A stretch of DNA of 33,010 nt from Candidatus Nanoarchaeia archaeon (GTDB taxonomy: Archaea; Nanobdellota; Nanobdellia; JAQUSD01): NCBI GenBank assembly GCA_028715295.1, contig JAQUSD010000006.1, positions 1 through 33,010 on the forward strand, written 5' to 3'. Shown here piece by piece: positions 1-9,552 of this stretch (position 1 is its first letter; every line of letters starts with the position of its first letter). The notes beneath the pieces were generated by a model that saw nothing but the letters and a program-made list of their open reading frames with translations, was not told where the DNA came from and ran no database searches. The position numbers were made by a program, and so were the translations under genes.

Positions 1-154
1 ACCCTATTTTTTTAGCATCAAGCATGCTGTATTTTCTTACAGTTTTTTTTATTCGTTTAAGAGTGAGGTGTTTAAAACATCTTGAGCAGAACCATATCTG
101 GGTGTAGGGTATTAAAATTTCCGCTTCTCTTGTGCATGTTAAACACTGTTTCAT
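1..154 (-). CDS. N-terminal fragment of a TtuA/NcsA (CTU1-like) tRNA 2-thiolation protein, truncated by the window edge
   Basis: Reverse-strand translation MKQCLTCTREAEILIPYTQIWFCSRCFKHLTLKRIKKTVRKYSMLDAKKIG; CxxC...CxxCF zinc finger followed by the KxxKTVRKYxML pattern typical of this family's N-terminus. Below the ORF-track length cutoff. Confidence 0.7.
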   Translation of the reverse strand, partial: MKQCLTCTREAEILIPYTQIWFCSRCFKHLTLKRIKKTVRKYSMLDAKKIG

Positions 155-189
155 AAATCTTTATAAGAACTCAGTGCAATAAATCTCTT

Positions 190-1212
190 ATGGCTAGCCC
201 ACTTGATGCAATTGGAAGTATGGATGTATCAAACGCAATTGGACTTCCAAGTATTGATTTTAACGCTATTATGGATTCTGTATTTCCAGGACTTTCCGAG
301 TTTTTGAGAATACTTTTTGTTGTCATATTCATGTTTTTCTGCATTTATTTAGGAAGCAGGGTTATGAAAGGTTATAAGGGACATCTTAATATTATCTTAA
401 GGATTCTTGGTATTGTTGGTTTTGGAGTTTTATGCATTGCATTGGGCGTTTCACTTGGGTATGGAATTGCAGAAATGGTTGGACTTGATTTAACCAATCC
501 TTTTGTTGCATCCATATTTGAATATCTTGGTGCCGGTGTAGTATGCGCGGTTTTTTTCATAGTACTACGCATAATGTTTGAGGGCCCGAAATACCTTTCA
601 GCAAAAGACTTGGGACAGATTCAAATAGCAATCAATGAACTTAAGGACGAATTGTATGAAATCAAGTCAGCTCTTAGAAAGCAAGGCATAAAGTTCAAGG
701 AAAAACTTGAAAAAGAAAAAAGAAAAAACTTCAAAGAAGAACTCGTGTGTTTTTTTTCAGGATTTATTTCTTTCAGAAAGATTTTTGGTTTGGTTTTAAT
801 CGTTCTTTTTGTAGTTGTGCTTGTAACAGCCCCACCAGCAAATCTTGTAAATCAGAGGCTTGCAGAAATATTTTCTTTTACAGGAATTGGACAGAGCTCT
901 CCTCCACTTAATGTTACAGAGGGAACCTGCCTTAGTCCTGAACAAATCACCTATCTTTTTAATAGAGGAACCGTGCCTGAATCTGTTCCAAACGCATTGG
1001 AATTTCTTGTATCAACATACCCTCTCACACATGAATATGAAATTGCAGAAGATATATACATGACATCCACATTAGGAAGGTTTACCTCTGGAAAAGACTT
1101 ATACTATCTTGTTTATGCTGACTGTGGGTTAAGAACAGACTGCACATCGTATAACTGCGTCTTTTTAGGAGAAGATACGCTCTGTGGATGCTATGAACTT
1201 CCACCTGAGTAA
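190..1212 (+). CDS. Multi-pass membrane protein with Cys-containing C-terminal extracytoplasmic domain, unknown function
   Basis: Several hydrophobic segments, a charged coiled region (KEKLEKEKRKNFKEE), then a soluble C-terminus with several cysteines. Confidence 0.75.
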   Translation: MASPLDAIGSMDVSNAIGLPSIDFNAIMDSVFPGLSEFLRILFVVIFMFFCIYLGSRVMKGYKGHLNIILRILGIVGFGVLCIALGVSLGYGIAEMVGLDLTNPFVASIFEYLGAGVVCAVFFIVLRIMFEGPKYLSAKDLGQIQIAINELKDELYEIKSALRKQGIKFKEKLEKEKRKNFKEELVCFFSGFISFRKIFGLVLIVLFVVVLVTAPPANLVNQRLAEIFSFTGIGQSSPPLNVTEGTCLSPEQITYLFNRGTVPESVPNALEFLVSTYPLTHEYEIAEDIYMTSTLGRFTSGKDLYYLVYADCGLRTDCTSYNCVFLGEDTLCGCYELPPE

Positions 1213-1245
1213 TCTTTTTATGTTAAGGGGGTTTGTATTAATATT

Positions 1246-2322
1246 ATGAATGTTGATGAGCGTTTTAATCTTGTAAAAAGTGTTGGCGAGGAGATAATTA
1301 CAGAATCAGAGCTTAAAGAGCTTATTTCAAAAAACAAGAAATTCACTGCATATGACGGTTTTGAACCGAGCGGTGTTCTTCATATTGCGCAGGGTTTGAT
1401 GAGGGCAATCAATGTTAATAAATTCACAAAAGCAGGTGCAAAATTCAAGCTTCTTGTTGCAGACTGGCATGCAGCAGCAAACAACAAGTATAACGGCGAT
1501 CTTGATGTTATTAAAAAAGTTGGAGATTATTTTGTTGAGGTTTGGAAAGCTTCAGGCATGGATTTGGACAATGTTGAGTTTGTTTATGTTTCTGATTTGG
1601 TTAAAAATCCTGAATACTGGAAACTTGTTTTGAAGATAAGTATGAATTCAACACTGAACAGGATGATAAGATGCTGTCAGATTATGGGCAGGTGCGAGTC
1701 TGAGGCATTAAAAGCATCTCAGATTCTTTATCCATGCATGCAGTGTGCTGATATCTTCCATCTCGGAGTTGATGTCTGCCAGTTAGGCATGGATCAAAGA
1801 AAAGTTAATGTTCTTGCAAGAGAACTTGCAGAGAGTCTTGGATATAAAAAGCCTGTTGCTGTTCATACACACATGCTTGCAGGACTTGGAAAACCTCCTG
1901 GTGAAGAGCTTAAGGGTGTTGAAAGAGCAATTGCTATGAAAATGAGCAAATCAAAACCTGAAACAGCAATATTTATGCTTGATTCTGAAAAAGAAGTTAA
2001 TGAAAAAATATCAAAAGCCTATTGCCCTGAAAAAGAAATTAAGGAAAACCCAGTTATAGAATACTGCAAGTATATTATCTTTGAAAAATATCCTGAATTA
2101 AAAATAGAACGTCCTCAGAAGTTTGGAGGAGATGTTGTTTTTAGTTCCTATGAAGAGCTTGCAAAGGAGTATTCTAAAGGAAAAATACATCCTCTTGATT
2201 TGAAAAAGTCAGTATCATTTTATATAAATGAGATGATGAGTCCTGTAAGAAAGCATTTTGAAAAAAATAAAAAAGCAAAGGAACTTTATGAATTTGTTCA
2301 GAGTCAGAAAATAACACGATGA
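1246..2322 (+). CDS. tyrS: Tyrosyl-tRNA synthetase, archaeal/eukaryotic type
   Basis: Class I signatures: YDGFEPSGVLHIAQG, KMSKSKPETAIFM, and YPCMQCADIFHLGVDVCQLGMDQRKVN. Confidence 0.95.
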   Translation: MNVDERFNLVKSVGEEIITESELKELISKNKKFTAYDGFEPSGVLHIAQGLMRAINVNKFTKAGAKFKLLVADWHAAANNKYNGDLDVIKKVGDYFVEVWKASGMDLDNVEFVYVSDLVKNPEYWKLVLKISMNSTLNRMIRCCQIMGRCESEALKASQILYPCMQCADIFHLGVDVCQLGMDQRKVNVLARELAESLGYKKPVAVHTHMLAGLGKPPGEELKGVERAIAMKMSKSKPETAIFMLDSEKEVNEKISKAYCPEKEIKENPVIEYCKYIIFEKYPELKIERPQKFGGDVVFSSYEELAKEYSKGKIHPLDLKKSVSFYINEMMSPVRKHFEKNKKAKELYEFVQSQKITR

Positions 2323-3335
2323 AAGACATAATTGAAATAGATGGTTCTAAGTATGAAGGCGGAGGGCAGGTTTTAAGAACAGCCATTGCTATGTCAATTG
2401 CCACCCAGAAACCATTTTATATTAAAAACATAAGAGCAAAAAGAAAAAAACCAGGATTAATGCCACAGCACAGAAAATCAGTGCTTTCAGCAGCCAAGCT
2501 CTGCGGAGCAAGCTACAGAAGGGCTGACTTAGGTTCAAAAAGACTTTTCTTTTATCCAAGCGATAAGTTCAGGAACAAGCTTGAAATTGAGATAGGAACA
2601 GCGGGCTCAGCAACACTTCTTCTTCAGTCTTTACTTCTTCCTGCTTTTTTTGCACCCAAGACAGTTGAAATAGATGTGGTTGGAGGCACTGATGTGGGGT
2701 GGAGCATACCTTACGATTTTCTTGAAAAAGTGATAATTCCTAAAATAAAACTTTTCAATCTTGATATTGCTATTTCAATGATAAAGAGAGGGTATTACCC
2801 AAAAGGAAAAGGACAGATTAATGTGATAACTGAGCCTCTTGATGATACAACACCTATTGAACTTGTGAATCCTGGAAAACTGAAAAGTATTGAGGGCGTA
2901 TCACATGCAGATTCAAAGCTCCAGTCAAAAAAAGTTGCTGAAGAACAGGCAAAAACAGCAGAAAAAATATTGAAAGCAGAATTAAAATGTCCTGTTAATA
3001 TAAAAACCAGATATTACACAACCCCATCAATAGCATCCGGCATAACGCTCTGGGCAAATATGGAAAAAACAACGATTGGCGCAGACTGTCTTGCTGATCT
3101 GGGAAAAGAGCCTAAAAGGACAGGGGAAAAAGCAGCAAGAGATTTGATAAATGAGATTAATTCAGGGGCTCCAGTTGATAAATATACTGCAGACAATTTG
3201 ATCCCCTTCATTGCTTTGTTCGGAGGGAGAATTAAAGTTTCAAAAATAACTGAACACACAATGACTAATATGTGGGTTTGCGAGCATTTTACAGATGTTA
3301 AATTTAAGGTTGAAGGCAACATAATCTCTGTTTGA
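2319..3335 (+). CDS. rtcA: RNA 3'-terminal phosphate cyclase
   Basis: Starts IIEIDGSKYEGGGQVLRTAIAMS; RAKRKKPGLMPQH; GSATLLLQSLLLPAFF; C-terminal EHTMTNMWVCEHF. ATGA overlap with tyrS stop. Confidence 0.93.
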   Translation: MKDIIEIDGSKYEGGGQVLRTAIAMSIATQKPFYIKNIRAKRKKPGLMPQHRKSVLSAAKLCGASYRRADLGSKRLFFYPSDKFRNKLEIEIGTAGSATLLLQSLLLPAFFAPKTVEIDVVGGTDVGWSIPYDFLEKVIIPKIKLFNLDIAISMIKRGYYPKGKGQINVITEPLDDTTPIELVNPGKLKSIEGVSHADSKLQSKKVAEEQAKTAEKILKAELKCPVNIKTRYYTTPSIASGITLWANMEKTTIGADCLADLGKEPKRTGEKAARDLINEINSGAPVDKYTADNLIPFIALFGGRIKVSKITEHTMTNMWVCEHFTDVKFKVEGNIISV

Positions 3336-3356
3336 CAAAGTTTTAAATTGTAATCT

Positions 3357-4445
3357 ATGTTTACATTTGCTATGAAAAAGGATAAATTTGAGGAATTCAA
3401 AAAATTTATTGAAAAACTTGAAGGAAAGATTTTTCTTATTTATCACTTTGATGTTGACGGCTTCTGCTCAGCAGTTCTTTTTCAACATGCTCTCAGAGAA
3501 AAATGTAAGTTTGTGTTTGTTCCAAGCCCGCCAGCACTTCCATCTTTTGCTAGCGAACTAAGAAAAGACATTGAACTTGAAAATCCAGAAGCAATTGTTT
3601 TTGTTGACTTGCAGGTTGACCCAAAATCAGACTCATACAGCGGGATAAAACTTAAAACCTTGGTTATGGACCATCATAAACCCCCAAAAGATTTTGACTC
3701 AAAAAACTTTCTTCATATAAACACGCATTTTTTCTCAAAAAAATATTATCCTGCAAGCAAGCTGGTTTATGATTATTTTACAAAAGCAGGATATGATTTG
3801 TCAAAATATAAATGGGTTTCCGGAGTTGGTGTTATTGCTGACAAAGGGGGAGAGGAATGGAAAGATTTTCTTGATAAAATATACGCTGAAAAACCTGAAC
3901 TTAAAACAGGGGACATTTACGGATTTGACTGCCCTTTAGGGGATATAGGCAAGAGGCTAAGCTCAGCAATACTTTACTATGGAAGAACGAGAGCTAATTC
4001 AGTAATGGACATTATGCTTGATGCTGAAAATCCTGAAGAGCTTCTTAATTCAAAAGATTTAGATGAACTTAATGAAAAAATGCAGGCAAAAATAAGACAA
4101 TCAATAGAAAGCTTTGAAGACGACAGCGAATCACATGGAATACTGAGTTTTTGTGAAGTAAAGAACAAAAGACTGAAATCAATAACAGCAACAATATTAT
4201 CCATGAAAGAGCCGAACAGGATTTTTATCCTTTACTCTTCAAGTGGGGGTTATGTTTTCTTTTCAATGAGGCATTCTTCAGGAAGAATAGATTTAAGTGA
4301 TATGCTTAAAAAAATCCTGAAAAAAATACCTGGTTCAAGAGGCGGAGGACATCCTGGAGCAACAGGCGGAATTTTCAAAAAGAAGCATTTTGAAAAGTTT
4401 AAAAATGAGTTAATCTCTTATGTTAATAAGTATGAAGGTGAATAA
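3357..4445 (+). CDS. DHH/DHHA1-family phosphoesterase (RecJ/NrnA-like)
   Basis: IYHFDVDGFCSAV, VFVDLQVD, VMDHHKPP and C-terminal GSRGGGHPGATGG. Confidence 0.88.
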   Translation: MFTFAMKKDKFEEFKKFIEKLEGKIFLIYHFDVDGFCSAVLFQHALREKCKFVFVPSPPALPSFASELRKDIELENPEAIVFVDLQVDPKSDSYSGIKLKTLVMDHHKPPKDFDSKNFLHINTHFFSKKYYPASKLVYDYFTKAGYDLSKYKWVSGVGVIADKGGEEWKDFLDKIYAEKPELKTGDIYGFDCPLGDIGKRLSSAILYYGRTRANSVMDIMLDAENPEELLNSKDLDELNEKMQAKIRQSIESFEDDSESHGILSFCEVKNKRLKSITATILSMKEPNRIFILYSSSGGYVFFSMRHSSGRIDLSDMLKKILKKIPGSRGGGHPGATGGIFKKKHFEKFKNELISYVNKYEGE

Positions 4446-4688
4446 ATGGAATACGACTTTGAAACCAATAAGGTAATTAAAAAAATAAAGGACTCAAAAG
4501 CAAAAAAAGTACTTCTTCAGTTTCCTGAAGGACTTAAAATTAATGCTGTGAAAATAGCTGGAGAAATTGAAAAAGCAACAGGGGCAGTGATAATGATATG
4601 GGCAGGAAGCTGTTTTGGAGCATGTGATATACCTGCTGTGAAGTGTGATTTAATGGTTCAGTACGGACATTCAAAGTTTGTGAAATAA
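4446..4688 (+). pseudogene. Truncated Dph2-like diphthamide synthase (N-terminal domain only, 80 aa)
   Basis: KKVLLQFPEGLKINAVKIAGEIEKATG...WAGSCFGACDIPAVKCDLMVQYGHSKF matches the Dph2 N-terminal [4Fe-4S] Cys region, then stops; the following DNA is the 3' end of the convergent ade. Confidence 0.7.
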
Positions 4689-6290
4689 TTCAGTAAACTT
4701 GAAGTTCTTTGAATCAAACAAGCCTCTGTCGCTTATTTTAAGATTTGGTATTACAAGGAGACAGAGGAAGCTGAGCTGCATAAAAGGACGGCTTAACGTA
4801 CAACCTGATTTTTTAACCAGGAAATTTATCTGTTTTATTTTTTTGCTTAATGTTTTTATGTCCGAATTAGTCATAAGTCCGGCAATTTCAAGAGGAACAG
4901 AAAAAACTTTTTTTCCTTTTGCAAAAGCAAGTCCTCCATTTTTCATAACTTTTTTAACAGCCTTTATGATGTCACAAGCATTATTGCCAACAGCAACAAT
5001 GTTGTGGCTGTCATGGCTTATGCTTGATGCAACAGCACCGTTAACATAGAAATTTTTAACAAGTGCAAGAGAAGGCTTTGATTTTTTATACCTGTTGACT
5101 ACTGCAATAAAACATATTTTGTTTTTTCTGTCAGCAATAACCTCATTGTTTTTAACGCGAACTTCCCCAAAAGATTCCTTTGTTATTATCTGGTTTGGTA
5201 TAACTTCAATAAGCCTGACTTTCGCTTTTTCTCCATAGCTTTTTATTATAAAATCCTTTCTGCTTAAGTTATTGGTTTTTATACAGAGCGGAAATTTTTC
5301 TTTTTTTGTTTTAATGAGACATCTTCCCTGTTCAGCTGATTTTTTTCCATTTATATAAACTTCAATAACTTTGAAATCCTTTAAATTGTTGACAACAACA
5401 AAATCAGCCCTTTTACCGGTTTGTATTATCCCTGTGTCAATTCCATAGTGTTTTGCAGGATTTATTGTACAGCATTTAACTGCTTTTAGAGGACTTAAAC
5501 CTAATTTTACAGCCTCTCTTAAATGAGAATCCATGTGTCCTTTTATTAAATCCTCTGCACTTCTGTCATCACTTACAAAAAAACAATCATCAGAATACTT
5601 ATCAGCCAGTTTTATGAGTTCAGGCATGTTTTTTTCAGAAGAACCGTTCCTTATCATAAGCTTCACGCCAGTTTTTATTTTTTCCAAACCTTCTTTGTAT
5701 GAAACTGATTCATGTTCTGTTGTTATGCCTGCTGAAACATATTTTTTTAGGTTATTTCCTGAAACCATGGGTGCGTGTCCGTCTATTTTCTTTTTGTATT
5801 TCTTTGCTGATTTTATTTTATCCATAATCCCCTTTTCCCTGTTTATCACAGCAGGATAATTCATGACTTCTCCAAGAGCAATTATTTTTTTCTTTTTCAT
5901 TAAGTTTTCAATTTTTTTAGAATCAATCATGCTTCCTGATGTTTCAAAAGAAGTTGCAGGAACACAGCTAGGGGCAGTGTAATAAATTTTAATCCCCGTG
6001 GGGGTGTTTTTTATCATATATTCAATTCCCTTAATGCCTGACACATTTGCAATTTCATGAGGGTCTGATACTGTTGCAACAGTTCCATGAGGGAGAACTG
6101 CTTTTGAAAACCCCGCAGGCGTTAGCATAGTGCTTTCTATGTGTATGTGGCTGTCAATTAAACCAGGAAGAATCCAGTTTCTGTATTTTTTATCACTCCT
6201 TTTTATTGATGTTATATTTTTAGAATATGTTATCTCTGCAGGGTAGATTTCATTTTTCAGAACATCAACAAGATTTCCGCATATTTTCAC
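4671..6290 (-). CDS. ade: Adenine deaminase
   Basis: LPGLIDSHIHIESTMLTP metal-binding amidohydrolase motif; SHDSHNIVAVGNNACDI; C-terminus PFMQLSFLCLLVIPNLKISDRGLFD. Confidence 0.93.
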   Translation of the reverse strand: MKICGNLVDVLKNEIYPAEITYSKNITSIKRSDKKYRNWILPGLIDSHIHIESTMLTPAGFSKAVLPHGTVATVSDPHEIANVSGIKGIEYMIKNTPTGIKIYYTAPSCVPATSFETSGSMIDSKKIENLMKKKKIIALGEVMNYPAVINREKGIMDKIKSAKKYKKKIDGHAPMVSGNNLKKYVSAGITTEHESVSYKEGLEKIKTGVKLMIRNGSSEKNMPELIKLADKYSDDCFFVSDDRSAEDLIKGHMDSHLREAVKLGLSPLKAVKCCTINPAKHYGIDTGIIQTGKRADFVVVNNLKDFKVIEVYINGKKSAEQGRCLIKTKKEKFPLCIKTNNLSRKDFIIKSYGEKAKVRLIEVIPNQIITKESFGEVRVKNNEVIADRKNKICFIAVVNRYKKSKPSLALVKNFYVNGAVASSISHDSHNIVAVGNNACDIIKAVKKVMKNGGLAFAKGKKVFSVPLEIAGLMTNSDIKTLSKKIKQINFLVKKSGCTLSRPFMQLSFLCLLVIPNLKISDRGLFDSKNFKFTELFHKL

Positions 6291-6366
6291 ATAAATTATT
6301 ACACCTAGAACTTATAAAAAACTTGACAAAGATAGATTTATAAGTTTTAATTTGATTTTTTAAATT

Positions 6367-6738
6367 ATGAATTCTGAAAAACTTGCTGAGAAACTTTTAA
6401 TGGGAAAGTTAGGAAGTAAAGTCAGAAAACCTGTTTTAAATGTTATAACTGAACCAGTGACGCTTGATGATATCATGGATAGATTAGGTGTATCTGAGGA
6501 AAAAATAAGAAATTCTCAATTTACTGAAAACTGGACAGATTATAGTTTTGAACTTTTAAGACGTAATTTACGCAGTTTCCTCATGATTATGGCTTCTGAT
6601 GGGGCAATTGGGTGGGATGTTGTAGGTATTAAGAGTCCAAGTTATAATACTAAAGATAAATATGGAAGAATTACTGGAACTGGAAATTACACCACTTATA
6701 ATATTTTACCCGATACAAAATATTTTCCTAAAAAATAA
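6367..6738 (+). CDS. Hypothetical protein
   Basis: Intact 123-aa ORF with upstream TATA-like AGATTTATAAG. Confidence 0.6.
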   Translation: MNSEKLAEKLLMGKLGSKVRKPVLNVITEPVTLDDIMDRLGVSEEKIRNSQFTENWTDYSFELLRRNLRSFLMIMASDGAIGWDVVGIKSPSYNTKDKYGRITGTGNYTTYNILPDTKYFPKK

Positions 6739-6774
6739 TATTTATATTCTTTTACTTGTTAATGATTAAATGTT

Positions 6775-9051
6775 ATGCTTAAAAGGTTTTTACCCACCTT
6801 TTTTATAACACTTCTTGCTGTTTCTGCTGTTTGTGCAGGGGAGGACTGTATTGAACAAATAACTGATTCTTGTGAAGGTTACGACTCATGCTACTGCGAA
6901 ATTATTTCAGAATCCCAAATGTGTGAAAGAACTGTCTGTGATGTTTATGAAACTTATTCATGCGGATGCGAGTATTACACATATCAGTGCAACCCCCATA
7001 ATCCAAGACAGGAGATTATTGGATACGCTGGGGTTGGATGTGAAAAACAAAGATGTACTGAGTGGGCTGTTAGAAAGGAAACAGTATGCGATAATCCTTA
7101 TTACAGCGGTTGTGTTGTCTGGACATATAATGATTGTGTGAAATACGAAACCTATTACGGAACTTGTCAGGGAGCACCTATTTATGCTGTTGTTTATGAT
7201 TATGATACTTGTTCAGGTTTTAGAAACTGTGCTTTATGTTCAACAGGAAACTGCATAGAAGCACACGCTGAGGTTTATGAATGTTCAGAAGCTGTTCAGC
7301 AGTGCAAAGCAACATTATGCACTAACCATCCAGAGCCAAGAATTGCAGATGTGAAATATGAAAACAGCAAGCTTGAATTTGATGTTTATAACATACTCCA
7401 CGGAAATACCGCTTATTTCAGAATATCAATTAATGGAGACGAAATTAACTTAAAAACAGACTACGAACCTTATCATGTTTCTTATATAATTGAGAACTAC
7501 AATGTTGTTCCTGTTTATATTTATGACAAAATAGATTTGGACGAATATTATGATGAAATTGTTGTTGGCGAAAGCGGAGAAGTTCATGGAGAATTTGTCT
7601 ATTATCCGTTTATACCAAGGGATGTTCCTCCTTCTCAAATTCCAATACCGCAACGCTACAGCGATTTTATCGGTTTTGGTTTAATTGGAGTCGGGGCAGT
7701 AGCAGGGACCTACTATTTAGTCAATCAGAGAAAAAAGAAAGAAAGCCTGATTAATGATATTATCCAGGGGTTATCAGGAACTCCAAATGGCTCATCAATT
7801 TCTGAAAATATTTCAAACTTTAAAATAGCATTCGGGCTTGGTAGCATCACATCCAGAGCCATTGACTTTGGGGATGGAATACTTGACGGGATTGAACATA
7901 TACTCAATCTTATATTTGGTTTTGGGGAACTTATCAAACAGAATCTTGAAGGTGCTAGGGACAGGTTCCTCCGCTCTTTTATTTCTGGCTTAGCTGCAAT
8001 CCCTGTTATTGGCGCCTTTACTGGATTTGACACACTCCAAGCAATACTAAAAAATATACCTGAGGAATTTGGAACTATTTTTTTAAAAAAGATAATGTAT
8101 CTTGACTTGTGGTTTGATGAAGCAGAAGTTTTTTTCAAGAAAATAATAAAACATGGATATGATGTTGCACAAAAAATATCAGAGATACTTGGACATTCTG
8201 TCAAGCTTTCAAAAATCAGAAACTTCATGGATTCTATTGGAGAAAAGAACTTTTTTAAGATGCTTAAGGAGTTTGATGCAGGAGACATGAAAAAAGTTGT
8301 TGAAATGGATGTCGCATTTGATTTAAGCAAAGGCAATATGGATAATAACATACAATTTTTCACAGGAATGAAAAATAAGTTTAATGAAATTTTTGAAGTT
8401 TTTCACGGGAATCTTGGAAATATAAAAAAGATAGAATTTGATAATCTTGAAAAGGGGATCCTTGGAAATTATAATTTTGACAATAAAATACTTAAAATTG
8501 ACATAAACAAGATTGGAAGTTTTGAAGAGTTTTATGAACTTGTAACACACGAGATTATACATTCTGCTAAGGTTTCAGGAAATGTCAAGATTGGAGATAT
8601 GATTATAAAGTCAGTGGATGATTATGAAGCAATATTTAAGAATTATCTCGGACACCTTGAAGGGCATTATAAATCAGGAGATTTCAATTCCCTTTACAAT
8701 CAGTTCATGGACACAGCAGTCAATAAATTAGCCATGACTAAAAAAGGAGTTGATATTGATGTATGGTATAAAGGCTGGATGAGGAATTATGAAGGTGAGA
8801 TTATGGATTTAAGTAAAACTGTTGATGATACCTTATTTTTTAAAAAATATGTTAAGGACATTATCTCGGACAAAAAAGAATTACTCCCTAAATTAATGGA
8901 AATGCGTATTGTATTCGAAAATCATGGAAACGCAAAATTTGTTGATACAATAAATAAAATTATTGATAATCTCGGAGAACTTTCATCAGAAGCAAATATA
9001 ATAAAAGAGGCATATGAAAGTATTTATAACTCTGTTAGGTGGGTTGATTAA
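6775..9051 (+). CDS. Secreted/membrane-anchored Cys-rich protein with C-terminal zincin-like (HEIIH) domain; candidate toxin or surface metalloprotease
   Basis: N-terminal signal peptide (LKRFLPTFFITLLAVSAVCAG), about 22 Cys in the first ~190 residues, TM segment FIGFGLIGVGAVAGTYYLV, long intracellular or exported tail, and FYELVTHEIIHSAK at nt 8548-8562. Confidence 0.75.
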   Translation: MLKRFLPTFFITLLAVSAVCAGEDCIEQITDSCEGYDSCYCEIISESQMCERTVCDVYETYSCGCEYYTYQCNPHNPRQEIIGYAGVGCEKQRCTEWAVRKETVCDNPYYSGCVVWTYNDCVKYETYYGTCQGAPIYAVVYDYDTCSGFRNCALCSTGNCIEAHAEVYECSEAVQQCKATLCTNHPEPRIADVKYENSKLEFDVYNILHGNTAYFRISINGDEINLKTDYEPYHVSYIIENYNVVPVYIYDKIDLDEYYDEIVVGESGEVHGEFVYYPFIPRDVPPSQIPIPQRYSDFIGFGLIGVGAVAGTYYLVNQRKKKESLINDIIQGLSGTPNGSSISENISNFKIAFGLGSITSRAIDFGDGILDGIEHILNLIFGFGELIKQNLEGARDRFLRSFISGLAAIPVIGAFTGFDTLQAILKNIPEEFGTIFLKKIMYLDLWFDEAEVFFKKIIKHGYDVAQKISEILGHSVKLSKIRNFMDSIGEKNFFKMLKEFDAGDMKKVVEMDVAFDLSKGNMDNNIQFFTGMKNKFNEIFEVFHGNLGNIKKIEFDNLEKGILGNYNFDNKILKIDINKIGSFEEFYELVTHEIIHSAKVSGNVKIGDMIIKSVDDYEAIFKNYLGHLEGHYKSGDFNSLYNQFMDTAVNKLAMTKKGVDIDVWYKGWMRNYEGEIMDLSKTVDDTLFFKKYVKDIISDKKELLPKLMEMRIVFENHGNAKFVDTINKIIDNLGELSSEANIIKEAYESIYNSVRWVD

Positions 9052-9076
9052 AAATGGCTATTATGGTAAAATGTCC
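9001..9076 (+). repeat. Direct repeat copy A (76 bp): 3' end of the HEIIH gene plus start of zinc-ribbon gene 1
   Basis: Identical by eye to 9477-9552: ataaaagaggcatatgaaagtatttataactctgttaggtgggttgattaaaaatggctattatggtaaaatgtcc. Confidence 0.95.
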
Positions 9077-9470
9077 GCGTTGTAATGAAGAATTTGACTT
9101 AATGTCCGTTAAGGAAAGGTATTGTGTAGAATGCAAAAAATGTAATAAAACAGAATGCCAGAATCATCCATTTTCAGTAGATAGCTATGAGTTCTACGAT
9201 AAAGACAGAATAACACATACAGAGTTTTATGATAAGGACAACCGTCTTAAAGATAAAGATGAGGTTCTTGATGCAATAAGAGCAACTTACGGGTATATTG
9301 ATAAAAAAAGCAAATTAGCATTTATAGATTACAAAGGAGCCGCTTTTGTAAAGTGCAAAGAGTGTGACGAAAAAATATATGAACAAGTTTCAGTACACAA
9401 ATGTCCTAACTGTAACGAAGAAATTAGGCACACCTTACCTATATCGTTCCATGTATACACAAGAAAATAA
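9054..9470 (+). CDS. Zinc-ribbon protein, tandem paralog 1
   Basis: MVKCPRCNEEF...YCVECKKCNKTEC...CKECDEKIYE...CPNCNEEI; multiple CxxC pairs. Confidence 0.85.
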   Translation: MAIMVKCPRCNEEFDLMSVKERYCVECKKCNKTECQNHPFSVDSYEFYDKDRITHTEFYDKDNRLKDKDEVLDAIRATYGYIDKKSKLAFIDYKGAAFVKCKECDEKIYEQVSVHKCPNCNEEIRHTLPISFHVYTRK

Positions 9471-9473
9471 TAT

Positions 9474-9527
9474 ATGATAAAAGAGGCATATGAAAGTATT
9501 TATAACTCTGTTAGGTGGGTTGATTAA
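9474..9527 (+). other. Orphan C-terminal tail of the HEIIH protein (MIKEAYESIYNSVRWVD*)
   Basis: Encodes IKEAYESIYNSVRWVD*, identical to the last residues of the 6775-9051 product; in-frame stop just upstream at 9468-9470. Confidence 0.85.
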
Positions 9528-9552
9528 AAATGGCTATTATGGTAAAATGTCC
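9477..9552 (+). repeat. Direct repeat copy B (76 bp)
   Basis: Exact match to 9001-9076, offset 476 bp. Confidence 0.95.

Noticed and set aside
372-572. Antisense ORFs in the track inside strong genes (e.g. 372-572, 3014-3400, 7725-8363, 25368-25772, 26466-27047)
   Set aside because: They lie opposite well-supported coding sequences and have Ser/Phe-rich mirror-image composition with no recognisable motif.
4699-5049. Plus-strand 116-aa ORF after the truncated dph2, considered as a frameshifted Dph2 continuation
   Set aside because: It is antisense to the conserved C-terminus of adenine deaminase and has no Dph2 motifs.
8996-9552. Mobile element or transposon insertion as the cause of the duplication
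   Set aside because: No transposase, terminal inverted repeats or target-site duplication seen; tandem duplication or recombination is sufficient.
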